A program made the translations under genes and the position numbers. This document shows, piece after piece, positions 9,835 through 21,437 of a DNA stretch of 64,000 nt. The stretch comes from Tatumella citrea (GTDB taxonomy: Bacteria > Pseudomonadota > Gammaproteobacteria > Enterobacterales > Enterobacteriaceae). Numbering within the stretch: the stretch's first letter is position 1; each line of letters opens with the position of its first letter. The notes beneath the pieces were generated by a model, which saw nothing but the letters and a program-made list of their open reading frames with translations, had not been told where the DNA came from and made no database searches. The DNA lies in the NCBI RefSeq assembly GCF_002163585.1, contig NZ_CP015579.1, forward strand, positions 186,001 to 250,000, read 5' to 3'.

Positions 9835-10122
9835 CTAATGCTGTTTCAGTTTTTCTTTGTGACGGGTTAACTGTCGCGCCAGTTTGTCAGTCAGTCCGTC
9901 AATAGCGGAATACATATCATCGGTTGTTGCTGTTGCATGGAGCTCACCTCCGTTCACATGTAAGGTTGCATCTGCAATTTGCTGAACTTTTTCAACTTTC
10001 AGGACAATATATACCTGATTGATATGCTCAAAGTAATGCTCCAGTCTGGCAAACTTCGTGTGAATAAACTGGCGCAGTCCTTCGGTAATTTCAATTTGTT
10101 GTCCGGTAATGTTCAGTTGCAT
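9835..10122 (-). CDS. hpf: Short-form hibernation promoting factor HPF
   Basis: Small ribosome-binding protein that helps dimerise and silence 70S ribosomes in stationary phase. The 95 residues match the short HPF family and begin MQLNITGQQIEITEGLR. It carries the conserved basic C-terminal helix (LTDKLARQLTRHKEKLKQH). It follows rpoN with a 20-base gap, as in E. coli. Confidence 0.96.
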   Translation of the reverse strand: MQLNITGQQIEITEGLRQFIHTKFARLEHYFEHINQVYIVLKVEKVQQIADATLHVNGGELHATATTDDMYSAIDGLTDKLARQLTRHKEKLKQH

Positions 10123-10142
10123 AGGCTTTCCTTCTCATGATG

Positions 10143-11576
10143 TCAAAGCAGCTGTTTACGCTGGTTTGATGGCGGGATAGATAAAGACTCGCGATATTTG
10201 GCAACAGTACGTCTTGCAACCATAATCCCCTGTTCAGATAACATAGAGGTGAGTTTACTGTCACTCAAGGGTTTGCCCGGATTTTCCGATGAGATTAATT
10301 TTTTGACCAGTGCCCGGATAGCCGTTGACGAGGCTTCCCCACCGCCTTCGGTGCTGACATGGCTTGAGAAGAAATATTTTAGTTCAAAGATGCCGCGCGG
10401 GCTGTGCAGATATTTCTGGGTTGTCACCCGCGAAATAGTGGATTCATGCATATCGACTGACTGAGCGATGTCGGCCAGTACCATGGGCCGCATGTATTCT
10501 TCGCCTTGTTCAAAAAAGGCCTGCTGTTGTTCGACAATACAGCGGGTAACCCGCAACAGAGTATCATTTCGGCTTTCCAGGCTTTTAATCAGCCAGCGGG
10601 CTTCCTGTAGATTACTGCGGATAAACTGATTGTCGCTGTCGTTGCGCGCTCCGCCACTCATTGCGGCATAGTGCTGATTAATACGGAGTCGTGGCAGACT
10701 GTCGGTATTCAGTTCGACGGTCCACTGGTTGCCGGTTTTACGCACCAACACATCCGGGATTACATATTCAGATTCACCGGTATGGATGGATTGTCCGGGA
10801 CGAGGGTCCAGTGACTGAATCAGAGCCATTGCATCTTTGAGCACATCATCTTTCAGGCGGGTGACACGCATCAGGCTACGGAAATCGTGATTAGCCAGCA
10901 GATCCAGGTGTTGCCGGACAATTAACCGTGCTTCTTCCAGCATCGGTGTGTCCGGGCTGAACTGAGAAAGCTGTACCAGCAGACAGTCTTTCAAATCGCG
11001 GGCACCCACACCAATAGGGTCAAAATGCTGTACCCGTTTCAGAACAGCTTCAACTTCTTCAATACCCAGTTCATCATCACCGATACTTTCCAGAATATCT
11101 TCCAGGGGAACAGTGAGATAGCCGGTATTATCAATAGCATCAACTATCGAAGTGGCAATCGCACGGTCAGTATCACTGAACGGGGTCAGTTCAACCTGCC
11201 ACATCAGGTAATCCTGCAGTGACTGGGTGGTTTCTCCCTGATAAACAGGTAGTTCATCGTCCTGATAATCAGTACCTGTACCGGATGGAGTGCCGGCGGT
11301 ATATATTTCATCCCAGGTGGCATCCAGAGGAAGTTCCTCCGGCATATCTTTCTGCTCTAATGCTTCACGGGTGTCCAGAGATGCAGTTTCACCCGACTCC
11401 TCAGAATCCACTTCGTTAAGAACTTCGGTCTGTTCCAGTAACGGATTACTTTCCAGTGCCAGCTGCAGTTCCTGCTGTAATTCATGCGTAGAAAGTTGCA
11501 ACAGTCGTATCGCCTGCTGCAACTGGGGGGTCATTGCCAGTTGTTGGCTGAGCCTGAATTGCAAACTTTGCTTCAT
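10143..11576 (-). CDS. rpoN: RNA polymerase sigma-54 factor RpoN
   Basis: Alternative sigma factor for nitrogen-regulated and other enhancer-dependent promoters. The 477 residues match E. coli. Region I is the Gln/Leu-rich N-terminus ([21 protein letters not shown]), followed by an acidic region II (about 50-110), the core-binding domain, a helix-turn-helix, and the RpoN box [10 protein letters not shown] at about residues 454-463, which reads the -24 promoter element. The start at 11576 lies 51 bases from the lptB stop. Its nitrogen-PTS neighbours and the NtrC-like dyad upstream of gltB belong to the same nitrogen theme. Confidence 0.97.
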   Translation of the reverse strand: MKQSLQFRLSQQLAMTPQLQQAIRLLQLSTHELQQELQLALESNPLLEQTEVLNEVDSEESGETASLDTREALEQKDMPEELPLDATWDEIYTAGTPSGTGTDYQDDELPVYQGETTQSLQDYLMWQVELTPFSDTDRAIATSIVDAIDNTGYLTVPLEDILESIGDDELGIEEVEAVLKRVQHFDPIGVGARDLKDCLLVQLSQFSPDTPMLEEARLIVRQHLDLLANHDFRSLMRVTRLKDDVLKDAMALIQSLDPRPGQSIHTGESEYVIPDVLVRKTGNQWTVELNTDSLPRLRINQHYAAMSGGARNDSDNQFIRSNLQEARWLIKSLESRNDTLLRVTRCIVEQQQAFFEQGEEYMRPMVLADIAQSVDMHESTISRVTTQKYLHSPRGIFELKYFFSSHVSTEGGGEASSTAIRALVKKLISSENPGKPLSDSKLTSMLSEQGIMVARRTVAKYRESLSIPPSNQRKQLL

Positions 11577-11627
11577 AGTGAGGAATGAGTTTCCTGAGAA
11601 AATTTCATTAAGGACACATTAACAGAG

Positions 11628-12353
11628 TCAGAGCCGGAACTCTTCACCGAGATAAACGCGTTTCACTTGTTCATCGGCAAGGATATGCTCCGGGGTGCCA
11701 TGGGCAATCAGTTTCCCCTGGCTGACAATGTACGCCCGCTCGCAAACTGCCAGCGTCTCACGGACGTTATGGTCGGTAATCAGAACGCCCAGACCACTAT
11801 CACGCAGATGCTCAATGATCTTTTTAATGTCGATCACGGATATCGGGTCAACACCGGCAAAAGGCTCATCCAGCAAAATAAATTTCGGATTGGCTGCCAG
11901 TGCTCTGGCAATTTCTACCCTGCGGCGCTCACCGCCCGACAGTGCCTGGCCCATGCTGTCGCGCAAATGTTCAATATGGAACTCTTCCATCAGCTCATTG
12001 GCGCGGTCAGCACGCTGTTCTGCGTTAAGGTCTTTACGAACCTGTAATACAGCCATCAGATTATCGTAAACACTGAGACGACGGAAGATCGATGCTTCCT
12101 GCGGTAAATAACCAATACCTAATCGTGCACGGGCATGCAGTGGCAGCAGGCTGATATCATCATTATCGATAATAATTTTCCCTGCATCCCTTGGCACAAT
12201 GCCCACCACCATATAAAACGTGGTGGTTTTACCGGCCCCGTTAGGCCCCAGTAATCCGACAATTTCGCCTGATTTTACTTCCAGACTAACATCTTCAACG
12301 ACCCGGCGGCCTTTGTAAGCTTTTGCCAGATTTTCTGCTATTAACGTCGCCAT
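11628..12353 (-). CDS. lptB: LPS export ABC transporter ATPase LptB
   Basis: ATPase that powers LptFG extraction of lipopolysaccharide from the inner membrane. The 241 residues match the family. Walker A is GPNGAGKTT, the signature is [10 protein letters not shown], and Walker B is [13 protein letters not shown], followed by the switch His in LITDHNVRE. The gene is 5 bases downstream of lptA in the lptC-lptA-lptB order. LptFG, LptD and LptE are encoded elsewhere. Confidence 0.97.
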   Translation of the reverse strand: MATLIAENLAKAYKGRRVVEDVSLEVKSGEIVGLLGPNGAGKTTTFYMVVGIVPRDAGKIIIDNDDISLLPLHARARLGIGYLPQEASIFRRLSVYDNLMAVLQVRKDLNAEQRADRANELMEEFHIEHLRDSMGQALSGGERRRVEIARALAANPKFILLDEPFAGVDPISVIDIKKIIEHLRDSGLGVLITDHNVRETLAVCERAYIVSQGKLIAHGTPEHILADEQVKRVYLGEEFRL

Positions 12354-12358
12354 AACTG

Positions 12359-12913
12359 TTATTGACTCTTGGTAGGGTGTGCCGGTTTATTATTGTTCTG
12401 AAGCTCAGAAGGCATCAGGGTTGTGGTCACACGTTTTTGTTCGCCACCCTGACTATAAGCCTGCATTTTCTGCTCTTTCACCAGATAGGTAATGCGGTCA
12501 CCTTTGATATTGCTGTTCAACTGCTCAATGTATGCGTTGCCGGTCAGCTCAACCAGGTCTTTTGCCAGATCGTAATGCAGTTTTGCTGCATGGCCTTTGA
12601 CCGGCTTACCGTTATCCTGCATCTGGTAGAAAGTGGCAGGATTGCCATAGCCGTCCACCAGAGTTTTCTGGCTGTCGCCTCCGGGTCTTGTCACTACGAC
12701 TTTATCTGCAGTGATTCTGATGGTCCCCTGGGTAATGACGACATTTCCGGTGAAGGTAGCTACATTGCCCTGCATATCCATCGACTGATTTTGCGACGTG
12801 ATGTTTACGGGCTTATCAGAATCACCGGTCACCGCCAGCACAGGCAGGCTGCAACCAAGCAGCGTGGAGACCAACAACAACCTGACGCTATTTATTTTGG
12901 CTTTGGATTTCAT
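12359..12913 (-). CDS. lptA: Periplasmic LPS transport protein LptA
   Basis: Periplasmic beta-jellyroll protein that forms the bridge carrying LPS from LptC to LptD. A 184-residue protein with a signal peptide ending near LPVLA, then [14 protein letters not shown] and the OstA-type core ([30 protein letters not shown]). I chose the ATG at 12913 over an in-frame TTG at 12934, because it gives the enteric length of about 185 and a proper signal peptide, with AAAAGGTC upstream. This start overlaps the end of lptC by 26 bases, as in E. coli. Confidence 0.95.
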   Translation of the reverse strand: MKSKAKINSVRLLLVSTLLGCSLPVLAVTGDSDKPVNITSQNQSMDMQGNVATFTGNVVITQGTIRITADKVVVTRPGGDSQKTLVDGYGNPATFYQMQDNGKPVKGHAAKLHYDLAKDLVELTGNAYIEQLNSNIKGDRITYLVKEQKMQAYSQGGEQKRVTTTLMPSELQNNNKPAHPTKSQ

Positions 12914-13460
12914 AATCGGTTTTGACCTTTTCAATTAATTCAGCTGTTTTGGCCCGTAAATTGCCACGTAACTTCATTCCGGTTGAACGGAATCCCTGCC
13001 CGTAGAGTGTTACCTGATCATCCGAGGTCACATCCTGGGTCACCAGATTCACCTGTGCATTGTCTGTGGTGATACGTTCAAGTTTAGCATCCGGATTCAG
13101 CGCATTGACTTCCACATGCCCATAAAGATATAGCATCCGGTTTTTAGTTAATTTGGCTTTATCTGCCTTTACTGACCATGCTGGTGCCTTTTGCTGGTCA
13201 TAGGTAGTCATGACCGGGTTATCGAACCAGCTGATTTGTGAGGCATCAAAATAGGATACCTTATCGGATACCAGCCGATAGGCTAACGCGCCTTCAGGAT
13301 TGTAAACCACTGTGTGAGAGCTGGCTGTCGTATAGGTAGGGCTCTGATCATCCTGTGCTACAGAAGCGGGTGGAGTATCCTGATTTGTCAGGTTCCAGCC
13401 AATCAGTACTACCGCAATCACTGCCAGCAGAAGGGTAATCCAGCGTCTGCTTGTACTCAT
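12888..13460 (-). CDS. lptC: LPS transport protein LptC
   Basis: Bitopic inner-membrane protein that receives LPS from LptBFG and hands it to LptA. The 190 residues match the family length of 191. A single N-terminal transmembrane helix (about 7-24) is followed by a periplasmic OstA-like domain. Its start overlaps the kdsC stop by 4 bases and its end overlaps lptA, so the kdsC-lptC-lptA-lptB genes are tightly coupled. Confidence 0.95.
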   Translation of the reverse strand: MSTSRRWITLLLAVIAVVLIGWNLTNQDTPPASVAQDDQSPTYTTASSHTVVYNPEGALAYRLVSDKVSYFDASQISWFDNPVMTTYDQQKAPAWSVKADKAKLTKNRMLYLYGHVEVNALNPDAKLERITTDNAQVNLVTQDVTSDDQVTLYGQGFRSTGMKLRGNLRAKTAELIEKVKTDYEIQSQNK

Positions 13461-14020
13461 ATCGATAACCCTTTGGCATCCTCAAATTTATTTTGCGCCA
13501 TCAAAATAACATCACAAATCTCACGTACCGCGCCGCGGCCACCGTCAATCCGGGTGACATAATCGGCCCGCTGTACTATCAGGGGATGCGCATCAGCCAC
13601 TGACACGCTGAGGCCCACTTTTTCCATCACTGGCCAGTCAATCAAATCATCCCCGATGTAAGCGACTTCGTCGGCCTGAAGTGACAGTTTATCCAGAAGA
13701 TCTGCAAAGGCCAAAAGCTTATCTGATTGTCCCTGGTATAGATGGCTTATGCCAAGAGTATGACAACGATCTTCCAGCAGTTTGGCTTTCCGACCGGTGA
13801 TAATAGCAACTTCAACATTGTTGGTTAACAGGCAACGGATTCCGTAGCCATCACGAACGTTGAAAGCTTTCAGCTCCTCACCATTATTTCCCATATAAAT
13901 CAGGCCGTCAGACATTACCCCATCGACATCGCAAATTAGTAATTTTATTTTTTCGGCACTGGCCATGACCGTGGGGCAGACAGGCCCGTAACACGTATCA
14001 ATAGGGAGTTTATTGTTCAT
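13457..14020 (-). CDS. kdsC: 3-deoxy-D-manno-octulosonate 8-phosphate phosphatase KdsC
   Basis: HAD-family phosphatase that converts KDO-8-phosphate to KDO for the LPS core. The start at 14020 (MNNKLPIDTCYGPV) gives 187 residues, one fewer than E. coli, with AGGAAA 7 bases upstream; a start at 14062 would add an unsupported extension. The nucleophile motif is CDVDGVMSDG, motif II is ITGRKA, and the Mg-binding motif is GDDLIDWPVM. The preceding kdsD supplies the same pathway. Confidence 0.95.
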   Translation of the reverse strand: MNNKLPIDTCYGPVCPTVMASAEKIKLLICDVDGVMSDGLIYMGNNGEELKAFNVRDGYGIRCLLTNNVEVAIITGRKAKLLEDRCHTLGISHLYQGQSDKLLAFADLLDKLSLQADEVAYIGDDLIDWPVMEKVGLSVSVADAHPLIVQRADYVTRIDGGRGAVREICDVILMAQNKFEDAKGLSI

Positions 14021-14033
14021 TTTTATTTCCTGA

Positions 14034-15020
14034 TCAGACAACACCGGCACGCAACATATCATGCATATGTATCACACCCACAAGGCGATTGTTATCGGCA
14101 ACCAATAGTGAGGTTATATTTTTACTCTGCATTACATTCAGCGCATCGACAGCCAGAATGTTCGGAGAAACACGTATTCCGCCAGGAGTCATCACCTCAT
14201 CGATAGTGGTTGACTGAAAGTTGATATCCATATCGATGACCCGACGTAAATCACCATCGGTAAAAATACCTGCGATGGTCATATCGTCTTCAGTAACGAC
14301 TGTCATTCCCAGTTTTTTGCGGGTAATTTCCAGCAGAGCATCACGCAATGAAGCATGGCGCGAGACGCAGGGCATCTCATCACCGGAATGCATTACATCA
14401 CTTACATGCAACAGCAATTTCCGTCCCAATGCTCCTCCGGGATGAGATAACGCAAAATCTTCCGCAGTAAAACCACGGGCTTCCAGCAATGCGACGGCCA
14501 GCGCATCGCCCATCACCAGCGTTGCAGTCGTGCTGGTCGTAGGGGCAAGCCCCAGTGGACAGGCTTCCTGAGGAACTTTAACCGTCAGATGCAGATCAGC
14601 GGCTTTCCCCATGGCACTGTCTGGTCGGCTGCTCAGGCAAATCAGGGTAATCTTCAGGCGCTTAATGACAGGTATAAGTGCCAGTATTTCGTGAGATTCA
14701 CCGCTGTTTGAAATCGCGATCACGACATCGTCATGTCCGACCATTCCCAGGTCGCCGTGGCTGGCTTCTCCCGGGTGAACAAAGAACGACGGTGTCCCGG
14801 TGCTGGCGAAGGTGGCAGCCATTTTCCGTGCAATATGGCCGGATTTTCCCATGCCCATGACGACAACTTTCCCCGTACAGCGGAACAGAATTTCGCAGGC
14901 CCGGGTAAAATTTTCATTAATATATTGCTCAAGCTGAGCAAGCCCTTCGCGTTCAATGCGCAGTACTTTCCTGCCTGCTTCCTTAAAATCAAAACCCGTG
15001 ATGGACGATTGATCAGACAT
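14034..15020 (-). CDS. kdsD: Arabinose-5-phosphate isomerase KdsD
   Basis: Interconverts ribulose-5-phosphate and arabinose-5-phosphate, the first committed precursor of KDO. The 328 residues match E. coli. An N-terminal SIS sugar-isomerase domain (MGMGKSGHIARK, SNSGESHE, LSHPGGALG) is followed by two CBS domains (about 210-325). It lies 13 bases upstream of kdsC and 14 bases downstream of yrbG in the same transcription direction. Confidence 0.96.
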   Translation of the reverse strand: MSDQSSITGFDFKEAGRKVLRIEREGLAQLEQYINENFTRACEILFRCTGKVVVMGMGKSGHIARKMAATFASTGTPSFFVHPGEASHGDLGMVGHDDVVIAISNSGESHEILALIPVIKRLKITLICLSSRPDSAMGKAADLHLTVKVPQEACPLGLAPTTSTTATLVMGDALAVALLEARGFTAEDFALSHPGGALGRKLLLHVSDVMHSGDEMPCVSRHASLRDALLEITRKKLGMTVVTEDDMTIAGIFTDGDLRRVIDMDINFQSTTIDEVMTPGGIRVSPNILAVDALNVMQSKNITSLLVADNNRLVGVIHMHDMLRAGVV

Positions 15021-15034
15021 TTTGGTGAATCCTT

Positions 15035-16015
15035 TTAAAGATCATTAATCATCGGATAGCCCCAGAGTATGGCGACCCAGACAAAAAATCCGCATAACAA
15101 TAATGCGCCGGTCAGCCTGCCGATAGTGCGGTTTTTCTTCAGGCAGATCACCGCAAAAATGGTGCTAACCCCCAGCATTATCCAGTAGTCACGGGAAAAT
15201 GCATTGCTGTCAATACGACCCGGGCAGACGATTGCCGGTAACCCCAGAACAATGGCGGTATTATAAATGTTAGCACCCAACAGATTCCCGACGGCAATAT
15301 CACCTTCACCTTTCAGAGTTCCGGCAATGACTGTTGCCAGTTCTGGCAGGCTGGTTCCGATAGAAATGAAAATTAATGCCATCACTAATTCACTGATGCC
15401 CAGATAGTCACCGACAACGACTGCATTATCCAGAATCATCCGTGTGGCGACAGGTAATAATACCAGTGCTACTCCCAACCAGAGAAAAGCCACAGTATTA
15501 CCGGCATCTTCGCCCGGCAGTTCTGCTACCTGTTCCCGGGAGAGTTGATCACCGGTAGTGGCATGGCTCTTTCCGGCAATTCGGATAATTCCCCACAGGT
15601 ACAGGATGGCCATCGCGAGCAGGCAAATACCTTCGGTACGGGTCAGCAGATTATCAGCCAGCAACAGCCCACAGAGTAATGTGACCAGCAACATCAGCGG
15701 TAATTCCCTGCGCAACAACGCTGAACTGATTTTCAGAGGATTGAGTAATGCAGCACCGCCAAGAATCAATAATATATTGGTGATATTTGACCCCAGCGCA
15801 ATCCCCACGGCAAAATCCCGTTGTCCGTGATTTGCGGCGGACAATGACAGAATGATTTCTGGTAAAGAGGTTCCGATTCCTACTACGGTCATACCGATAA
15901 TCAGGGGCGGAATTCCCAGTGAACGGCAAAGAATAGATGCACTAAAAACGAGACGGTCTGCGCCATAGGCCAGCAACAGTAAACCAAGGACCAGCAGAAC
16001 AATCGCGACGAGCAT
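15035..16015 (-). CDS. yrbG: Calcium/sodium antiporter YrbG family
   Basis: Inner-membrane cation exchanger of the CaCA family. Its physiological role is not well settled even in E. coli. The start at 16015 (MLVAIVLLVLGLLLL) gives 326 residues against 325 in E. coli and has AAGGAA 6 bases upstream; an ATG further upstream at 16048 adds only a hydrophilic stretch. Two internal repeats carry the exchanger motifs GIGTSLPEIILS and SIGTSLPELATV, each followed by GSNITNILLI or GANIYNTAIV. About ten hydrophobic segments are visible. First gene of the yrbG-kdsD-kdsC-lptCAB run and divergent from mlaF. Confidence 0.94.
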   Translation of the reverse strand: MLVAIVLLVLGLLLLAYGADRLVFSASILCRSLGIPPLIIGMTVVGIGTSLPEIILSLSAANHGQRDFAVGIALGSNITNILLILGGAALLNPLKISSALLRRELPLMLLVTLLCGLLLADNLLTRTEGICLLAMAILYLWGIIRIAGKSHATTGDQLSREQVAELPGEDAGNTVAFLWLGVALVLLPVATRMILDNAVVVGDYLGISELVMALIFISIGTSLPELATVIAGTLKGEGDIAVGNLLGANIYNTAIVLGLPAIVCPGRIDSNAFSRDYWIMLGVSTIFAVICLKKNRTIGRLTGALLLCGFFVWVAILWGYPMINDL

Positions 16016-16097
16016 GGGAATTCCTTTGCCAAAATCTGTAATGTGCAATCACTGCACTACAGCGAAAAGAGAGATCAAGAGTAAACAAGCGCTGATT

Positions 16098-16125
16098 TTG
16101 ACTGTCGAAAGGCCAAAAGTAAATT
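16098..16125 (+). promoter_or_regulatory. Candidate sigma-70 promoter of the mla operon
   Basis: TTGACT and TAAATT are separated by 16 bases in the yrbG-mlaF intergenic region, about 117 bases upstream of the mlaF ATG. The -35 is near consensus and the -10 is moderate. Confidence 0.4.
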
Positions 16126-16241
16126 TTATGACGGAATTACACAAAAACAGCCTGTAATTTTCTGTAAAAATGGCAAGGTGCTTTCTCCCGGGCTGGCATC
16201 ATAGATTAACTAAAATGCCCGGACACCTGTAAGGGGTAAAC

Positions 16242-17057
16242 ATGGTTCAGCAACAGAAAGGTTTAGTGGAGATTCGCGGGGTGAGCTTCACCCGCGGATC
16301 CCGCAAAATCTTTGATGACATTTCTTTAACGGTGCCGGAAGGCAAAATCACTGCCATCATGGGCCCTTCCGGCATCGGTAAAACCACCTTACTGCGTTTG
16401 ATTGGTGGTCAGTTGCAGCCGGATAAAGGCGATATTTTCTTTCACGATGATAATATTCCTGGTTTATCCCGTAGTAAGCTGTACGACGTTCGTAAAAAAA
16501 TGAGCATGTTATTCCAGTCAGGTGCCCTGTTTACCGACCTCAGTGTCTATGACAATGTGGCCTGGCCATTGCGGGAACATACTTCCCTGCCGCCGGAGTT
16601 GTTACACAGTACAGTCATGATGAAACTGGAGGCTGTCGGGTTGCGGGGTGCTGAGCAACTGACACCCGCTGAACTGTCTGGTGGTATGGCAAGACGAGTG
16701 GCTCTGGCCAGAGCCATTGCACTTGAGCCGGAACTTATTATGTTTGATGAACCTTTTGTGGGACAGGATCCGATTACAATGGGGGTGCTGGTTAAGTTGA
16801 TTGATGAACTGAACCATGCATTAGGCCTGACCTGTATTGTGGTTTCTCACGATGTTCCGGAAGTCCTCAGTATTGCTGATTATGCTTATATTGTGGCGGG
16901 GCAGAAGATTATTGCGCAGGGAGATGCCGCACAATTACGCCAGAATGATGATCCGCGTGTGCGGCAGTTTATTGATGGCCATGCAGATGGTCCGGTACCC
17001 TTCAGGTATCCGGCCGGTGATTACCTCACCGATTTGCTAAGCCCGGGGAGGCACTAA
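16242..17057 (+). CDS. mlaF: Phospholipid ABC transporter ATPase MlaF
   Basis: ATPase of the MlaFEDB complex that moves phospholipids between the membranes to keep outer-membrane lipid asymmetry. The 271 residues match the family. Walker A is GPSGIGKTT, the signature is [14 protein letters not shown], Walker B is [13 protein letters not shown], and the switch His is in VVSHDVPEV. The C-terminal extension ([13 protein letters not shown]) corresponds to the region that contacts MlaB. First gene of mlaFEDCB, 4 bases before mlaE. An AAGGGG ribosome-binding site precedes the ATG. Confidence 0.97.
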   Translation: MVQQQKGLVEIRGVSFTRGSRKIFDDISLTVPEGKITAIMGPSGIGKTTLLRLIGGQLQPDKGDIFFHDDNIPGLSRSKLYDVRKKMSMLFQSGALFTDLSVYDNVAWPLREHTSLPPELLHSTVMMKLEAVGLRGAEQLTPAELSGGMARRVALARAIALEPELIMFDEPFVGQDPITMGVLVKLIDELNHALGLTCIVVSHDVPEVLSIADYAYIVAGQKIIAQGDAAQLRQNDDPRVRQFIDGHADGPVPFRYPAGDYLTDLLSPGRH

Positions 17058-17061
17058 ATCC

Positions 17062-17844
17062 ATGTTGTTACAGGCAGTAGCGTCATTAGGACGTTGGGGA
17101 ATTAATAGCTGCAGGTCATTTGGCCGTGCGGGGTTAATGCTGTTCCATGCGCTGGTGGGTAAACCCGAGTTTGCAAAACACGGCCGACTGGTAGTGAAAC
17201 AAATCTATAGTGTAGGGGTGTTATCCCTGCTGATTATTCTGGTCTCAGGGCTGTTTATCGGGATGGTATTGGGGCTACAGGGCTATCTGGTTCTGAAAAC
17301 CTACGGTGCGGAAACCAGTCTGGGAATGCTGGTGGCGTTATCGTTATTACGTGAGCTGGGACCGGTAGTGACTGCTTTGCTGTTTGCCGGCCGTGCCGGG
17401 TCAGCATTGACCGCTGAAGTCGGATTGATGAAAGCGACCGAGCAACTCTCCAGTATGGAAATGATGGCTGTCGATCCGTTACGCCGGGTTGTTGCACCTC
17501 GTTTCTGGGCCGGAGTGATCAGCATGCCGTTACTGGCCATGATGTTTACCGCCATTGGAATTGCGGGCGGGGCATTGGTTGGGGTGAGCTGGAAGGGGAT
17601 TGACTCCGGATTCTTCTGGTCTGCTATGCAGGGTGCGGTCGATTTCCGGATGGACATTGTTAACTGTGTGGTGAAAAGCATCGTGTTTGCGATTGCAGTT
17701 TCATGGATAGCGCTGTTTAACGGTTATGACGCTATTCCGACGTCTGAAGGTATCAGTCGCGCGACGACACGAACGGTAGTTCATTCGTCTCTTGCTATCC
17801 TTGGGTTAGATTTTGTGCTGACAGCACTGATGTTTGGGAATTAA
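17062..17844 (+). CDS. mlaE: Phospholipid ABC transporter permease MlaE
   Basis: Integral membrane permease subunit of the Mla complex. The 260 residues match E. coli and are strongly hydrophobic, with the MlaE-family core [25 protein letters not shown] split across 17350-17415 and the [13 protein letters not shown] motif after it. It is followed 4 bases later by mlaD, so the two are likely translated as a coupled pair. Confidence 0.96.
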   Translation: MLLQAVASLGRWGINSCRSFGRAGLMLFHALVGKPEFAKHGRLVVKQIYSVGVLSLLIILVSGLFIGMVLGLQGYLVLKTYGAETSLGMLVALSLLRELGPVVTALLFAGRAGSALTAEVGLMKATEQLSSMEMMAVDPLRRVVAPRFWAGVISMPLLAMMFTAIGIAGGALVGVSWKGIDSGFFWSAMQGAVDFRMDIVNCVVKSIVFAIAVSWIALFNGYDAIPTSEGISRATTRTVVHSSLAILGLDFVLTALMFGN

Positions 17845-17848
17845 CGCA

Positions 17849-18385
17849 ATGCAAAGTAAAAAAAGTGAAATCTGGGTAGGTATTTTCCTGTTACTGGCGC
17901 TGATTGCCGCGCTCTTTCTTTGTCTGCGTGTTGCCGATTTGAAATCCTTTGGCACAGAACCAACATGGAAATTGTATGCGACCTTTGACAATATTGGCGG
18001 CCTGAAGGTGAGTTCACCGGTTGAGATTGGTGGTGTAGTGATTGGGCGTGTGACTAACATCTCTCTTGATGACAGCACACTCTCACCAAAAGTCACTATG
18101 GCAATCGATGATACTTATGCCGGAAAAATTCCGGATACCAGTTCTCTGGCGATTCGTACTCAGGGCCTGTTAGGCGAGCAGTTTTTGGCGCTGAATCTTG
18201 GATTTAATGACCCGGATTTAGGTTCAACGATCCTGAAAAATGGCGATACGCTGCGCGACACTAAATCTGCCATAGTACTGGAAGACCTGATTGGTCAGTT
18301 CCTTTATAAAAATAACGATAGCGACAAAGACAAGCAATCACCGGCAGGTGCTGACAGTTCGTCTGCGGCAGCGCCGACCCACTAA
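17849..18385 (+). CDS. mlaD: MCE-domain phospholipid transport protein MlaD
   Basis: Membrane-anchored MCE protein that forms a hexameric ring on MlaE in the periplasm. The start at 17849 ([15 protein letters not shown]) gives 178 residues and matches the E. coli N-terminus; an in-frame TTG at 17834 overlaps mlaE and is less likely. One transmembrane helix (about 9-28) precedes the MCE domain ([32 protein letters not shown]). The C-terminal tail after ILEDLIGQ-type sequence is Ser/Ala/Asp-rich and divergent. Confidence 0.95.
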   Translation: MQSKKSEIWVGIFLLLALIAALFLCLRVADLKSFGTEPTWKLYATFDNIGGLKVSSPVEIGGVVIGRVTNISLDDSTLSPKVTMAIDDTYAGKIPDTSSLAIRTQGLLGEQFLALNLGFNDPDLGSTILKNGDTLRDTKSAIVLEDLIGQFLYKNNDSDKDKQSPAGADSSSAAAPTH

Positions 18386-18396
18386 GAGGATATTCT

Positions 18397-19044
18397 ATGT
18401 TATTTAAACGTTTCGTGATGGCAGCCATGCTGGTCATCCTGCCGCTGGCGGCAGCCAATGCCGCAGATCAGGTTGATCAGACGAATCCTTATACGCTAAT
18501 GAATCAGGCGGCGGCTAAGACCTTTACCCGTCTGAAAAATGAGCAGTCGAAAATTAAACAGGACCCAAATTACCTGCGTACCATCGTCCGTGAAGAACTG
18601 ATGCCTTATGTACAGGTAAAATATGCCGGAGCATTAGTGCTGGGACGTTTCTACAACCAGGCCACTCCTGCTCAGCGTGATGCTTATTATCAGGCGTTTG
18701 GTGATTACCTGACACAAGCTTATGGCCAGGCGCTGGCGATGTACCATGGCCAGACTTATCAAATCCAGTCTCCACAGCCACTGGGCGATGCCAATATCGT
18801 TGCCATCCGTGTGACCATTATTGACCCGAATGGTCGTCCTCCGGTTCGCCTTGACTTCCAGTGGCGGAAAAACACCCGCACCGGGGGCTGGCAGGCCTAC
18901 GATATGGTGGCAGAGGGCATCAGTATGATCACTACCAAACAGAATGAGTGGGGCGATCTGCTGCGTACCAAAGGTATTGATGGCTTAACCGCACAGTTAA
19001 AAGTTTATGCTGCTCAACCAATTACTCTGGGTCAGCAAAACTGA
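18397..19044 (+). CDS. mlaC: Periplasmic phospholipid-binding protein MlaC
   Basis: Soluble shuttle that carries phospholipid between the MlaA-porin complex and MlaFEDB. The 215 residues include a clear signal peptide ending near AANAA, then the MlaC/ttg2D domain ([36 protein letters not shown]). Its stop overlaps the mlaB start in TGATG. Length agrees with E. coli (211). Confidence 0.96.
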   Translation: MLFKRFVMAAMLVILPLAAANAADQVDQTNPYTLMNQAAAKTFTRLKNEQSKIKQDPNYLRTIVREELMPYVQVKYAGALVLGRFYNQATPAQRDAYYQAFGDYLTQAYGQALAMYHGQTYQIQSPQPLGDANIVAIRVTIIDPNGRPPVRLDFQWRKNTRTGGWQAYDMVAEGISMITTKQNEWGDLLRTKGIDGLTAQLKVYAAQPITLGQQN

Positions 19045-19334
19045 TGAGCAGAAAACTGCAATGGCAGCAACAGGCAACAGCATTACGGCTGTCCGGAATG
19101 CTTGATCATGAATCTCTGCTGCCGCTTTGGGAACAACGGAATACCGTGATGCAGGGAATTTCTGAAATTGACCTCTCCGGGCTGGAGCGTGTGGATTCTG
19201 CCGGGCTGGCTTTGCTGGTGCATCTACAGGATATTGTCCGCCGCCAGGGGGGGCAGCTGGCATTTAGTGGCATCTCGGATAAATTACAGTCATTAATTAC
19301 GCTGTATAATCTGCAACATATTATTGTTTCTTAA
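19044..19334 (+). CDS. mlaB: STAS-domain protein MlaB
   Basis: Small cytoplasmic STAS-domain subunit that binds MlaF and is needed for full transporter activity. The 96 residues match the family. The core motif is EIDLSGLERVDSAGLALLVHL; E. coli has a Thr where this protein has Ser in the position just before the conserved Gly-Leu-Ala. The start is the ATG overlapping the mlaC stop by one base. A strong terminator follows, ending the operon. Confidence 0.94.
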   Translation: MSRKLQWQQQATALRLSGMLDHESLLPLWEQRNTVMQGISEIDLSGLERVDSAGLALLVHLQDIVRRQGGQLAFSGISDKLQSLITLYNLQHIIVS

Positions 19335-19368
19335 AAGGATTGCCGCTAAATCCTGCCTTGCGCATTCA

Positions 19369-19395
19369 AAGCCCCTGATTTATTCAGGGGCTTTT
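19369..19395 (+). terminator. Terminator of mlaFEDCB
   Basis: AAGCCCCTGA and TCAGGGGCTT form a perfect 10-bp stem around a five-base loop, followed by TT. It is flanked by AAA upstream, so it may work in both directions. It separates mlaB from ibaG. Confidence 0.9.
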
Positions 19396-19463
19396 GTGTA
19401 TTTAAGATAATGTCGCTTTCTACTAAGATAGGCGCTGATTATGATTACCGGAAGCTGAAAGCA

Positions 19464-19718
19464 ATGGAAAATAACGAGATTCAGGCAGTCCTGATGCAGG
19501 CACTGTCGCTGGACGAAGTTCACGTGAGTGGCGATGGCAGCCATTTCCAGGTGATTGCGGTGAGTGATATTTTTGAAACTATGAGCCGTGTAAAGAAGCA
19601 GCAGGCAGTGTACGCCCCGCTCATGGAATATATTGCAGATAACCGTATTCATGCGGTATCGATTAAGACCTATACCCCTGCCGAATGGGCACGGGATCGT
19701 AAACTGAGTGGCTTTTAA
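19464..19718 (+). CDS. ibaG: BolA-family protein IbaG
   Basis: Acid-stress-linked BolA-like protein that binds Fe-S-containing monothiol glutaredoxin. The start at 19464 ([16 protein letters not shown]) gives 84 residues, the E. coli length, with GGAAG 9 bases upstream; the reading frame is open further upstream but without homology. The BolA core [13 protein letters not shown] and the end [19 protein letters not shown] are conserved. It precedes murA by 69 bases. Confidence 0.94.
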   Translation: MENNEIQAVLMQALSLDEVHVSGDGSHFQVIAVSDIFETMSRVKKQQAVYAPLMEYIADNRIHAVSIKTYTPAEWARDRKLSGF

Positions 19719-19772
19719 ACCTGTTCTTCAGGAAATTCGAGCCGGCAGGTCAGTACTTTTTATGAATGCTAA

Positions 19773-21065
<1,293 letters not shown>

Positions 21066-21091
21066 TTGTTAATTACATATCCCGTTGCACA

Positions 21092-21126
21092 ACAGGCCCA
21101 TGGCAGATGCCAGGGCCTGTTTTTTT
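21092..21126. terminator. Terminator between murA and sfsB
   Basis: ACAGGCCC pairs with GGGCCTGT, and inside it TGGCA pairs with TGCCA around a two-base loop, leaving one bulged A. Six or more T residues follow on the plus strand. It ends murA; on the minus strand the T-run is missing. Confidence 0.9.
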
Positions 21127-21140
21127 CAGGCCGAAAACAG

Positions 21141-21437
21141 CTACTGCGGTGAGGACTGAGCGTGTTCATGGCGTGGCAGCCGGCGCATGAGTTTTTCACG
21201 GTCTAGCAATTCATGGGTAATGGGATCGTAGTAGCGGCTGGGCCAGATTTCGGCCGGATGGATGTCGATAGCTTTGGCTATCAGCCACTCGCCCTTTGGC
21301 CAGGGGCGGGATAATGCATTCGCCAGAGTTGAGGAGCTTAACCCCGCATTCCTTGATACTGCTGCCAGAGAAGTTCCTTTTTTCCTGAGAGCCGCAATGA
21401 TATCTGCAGTGTGCCAGTCCTTTTTCAGCATACTCAT
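21141..21437 (-). CDS. sfsB: Ner-like DNA-binding regulator SfsB
   Basis: Small helix-turn-helix protein related to the Ner repressor of phage Mu. In E. coli it affects maltose gene expression. The 98 residues show KKDWHTADIIAALRKKGTS, LSSSTLANALSRPWPKGE and IWPSRYYDPITHE. The C-terminus (RRLPRHEHAQSSPQ) is longer and different from E. coli. It converges on murA, as in E. coli. Confidence 0.92.
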   Translation of the reverse strand: MSMLKKDWHTADIIAALRKKGTSLAAVSRNAGLSSSTLANALSRPWPKGEWLIAKAIDIHPAEIWPSRYYDPITHELLDREKLMRRLPRHEHAQSSPQ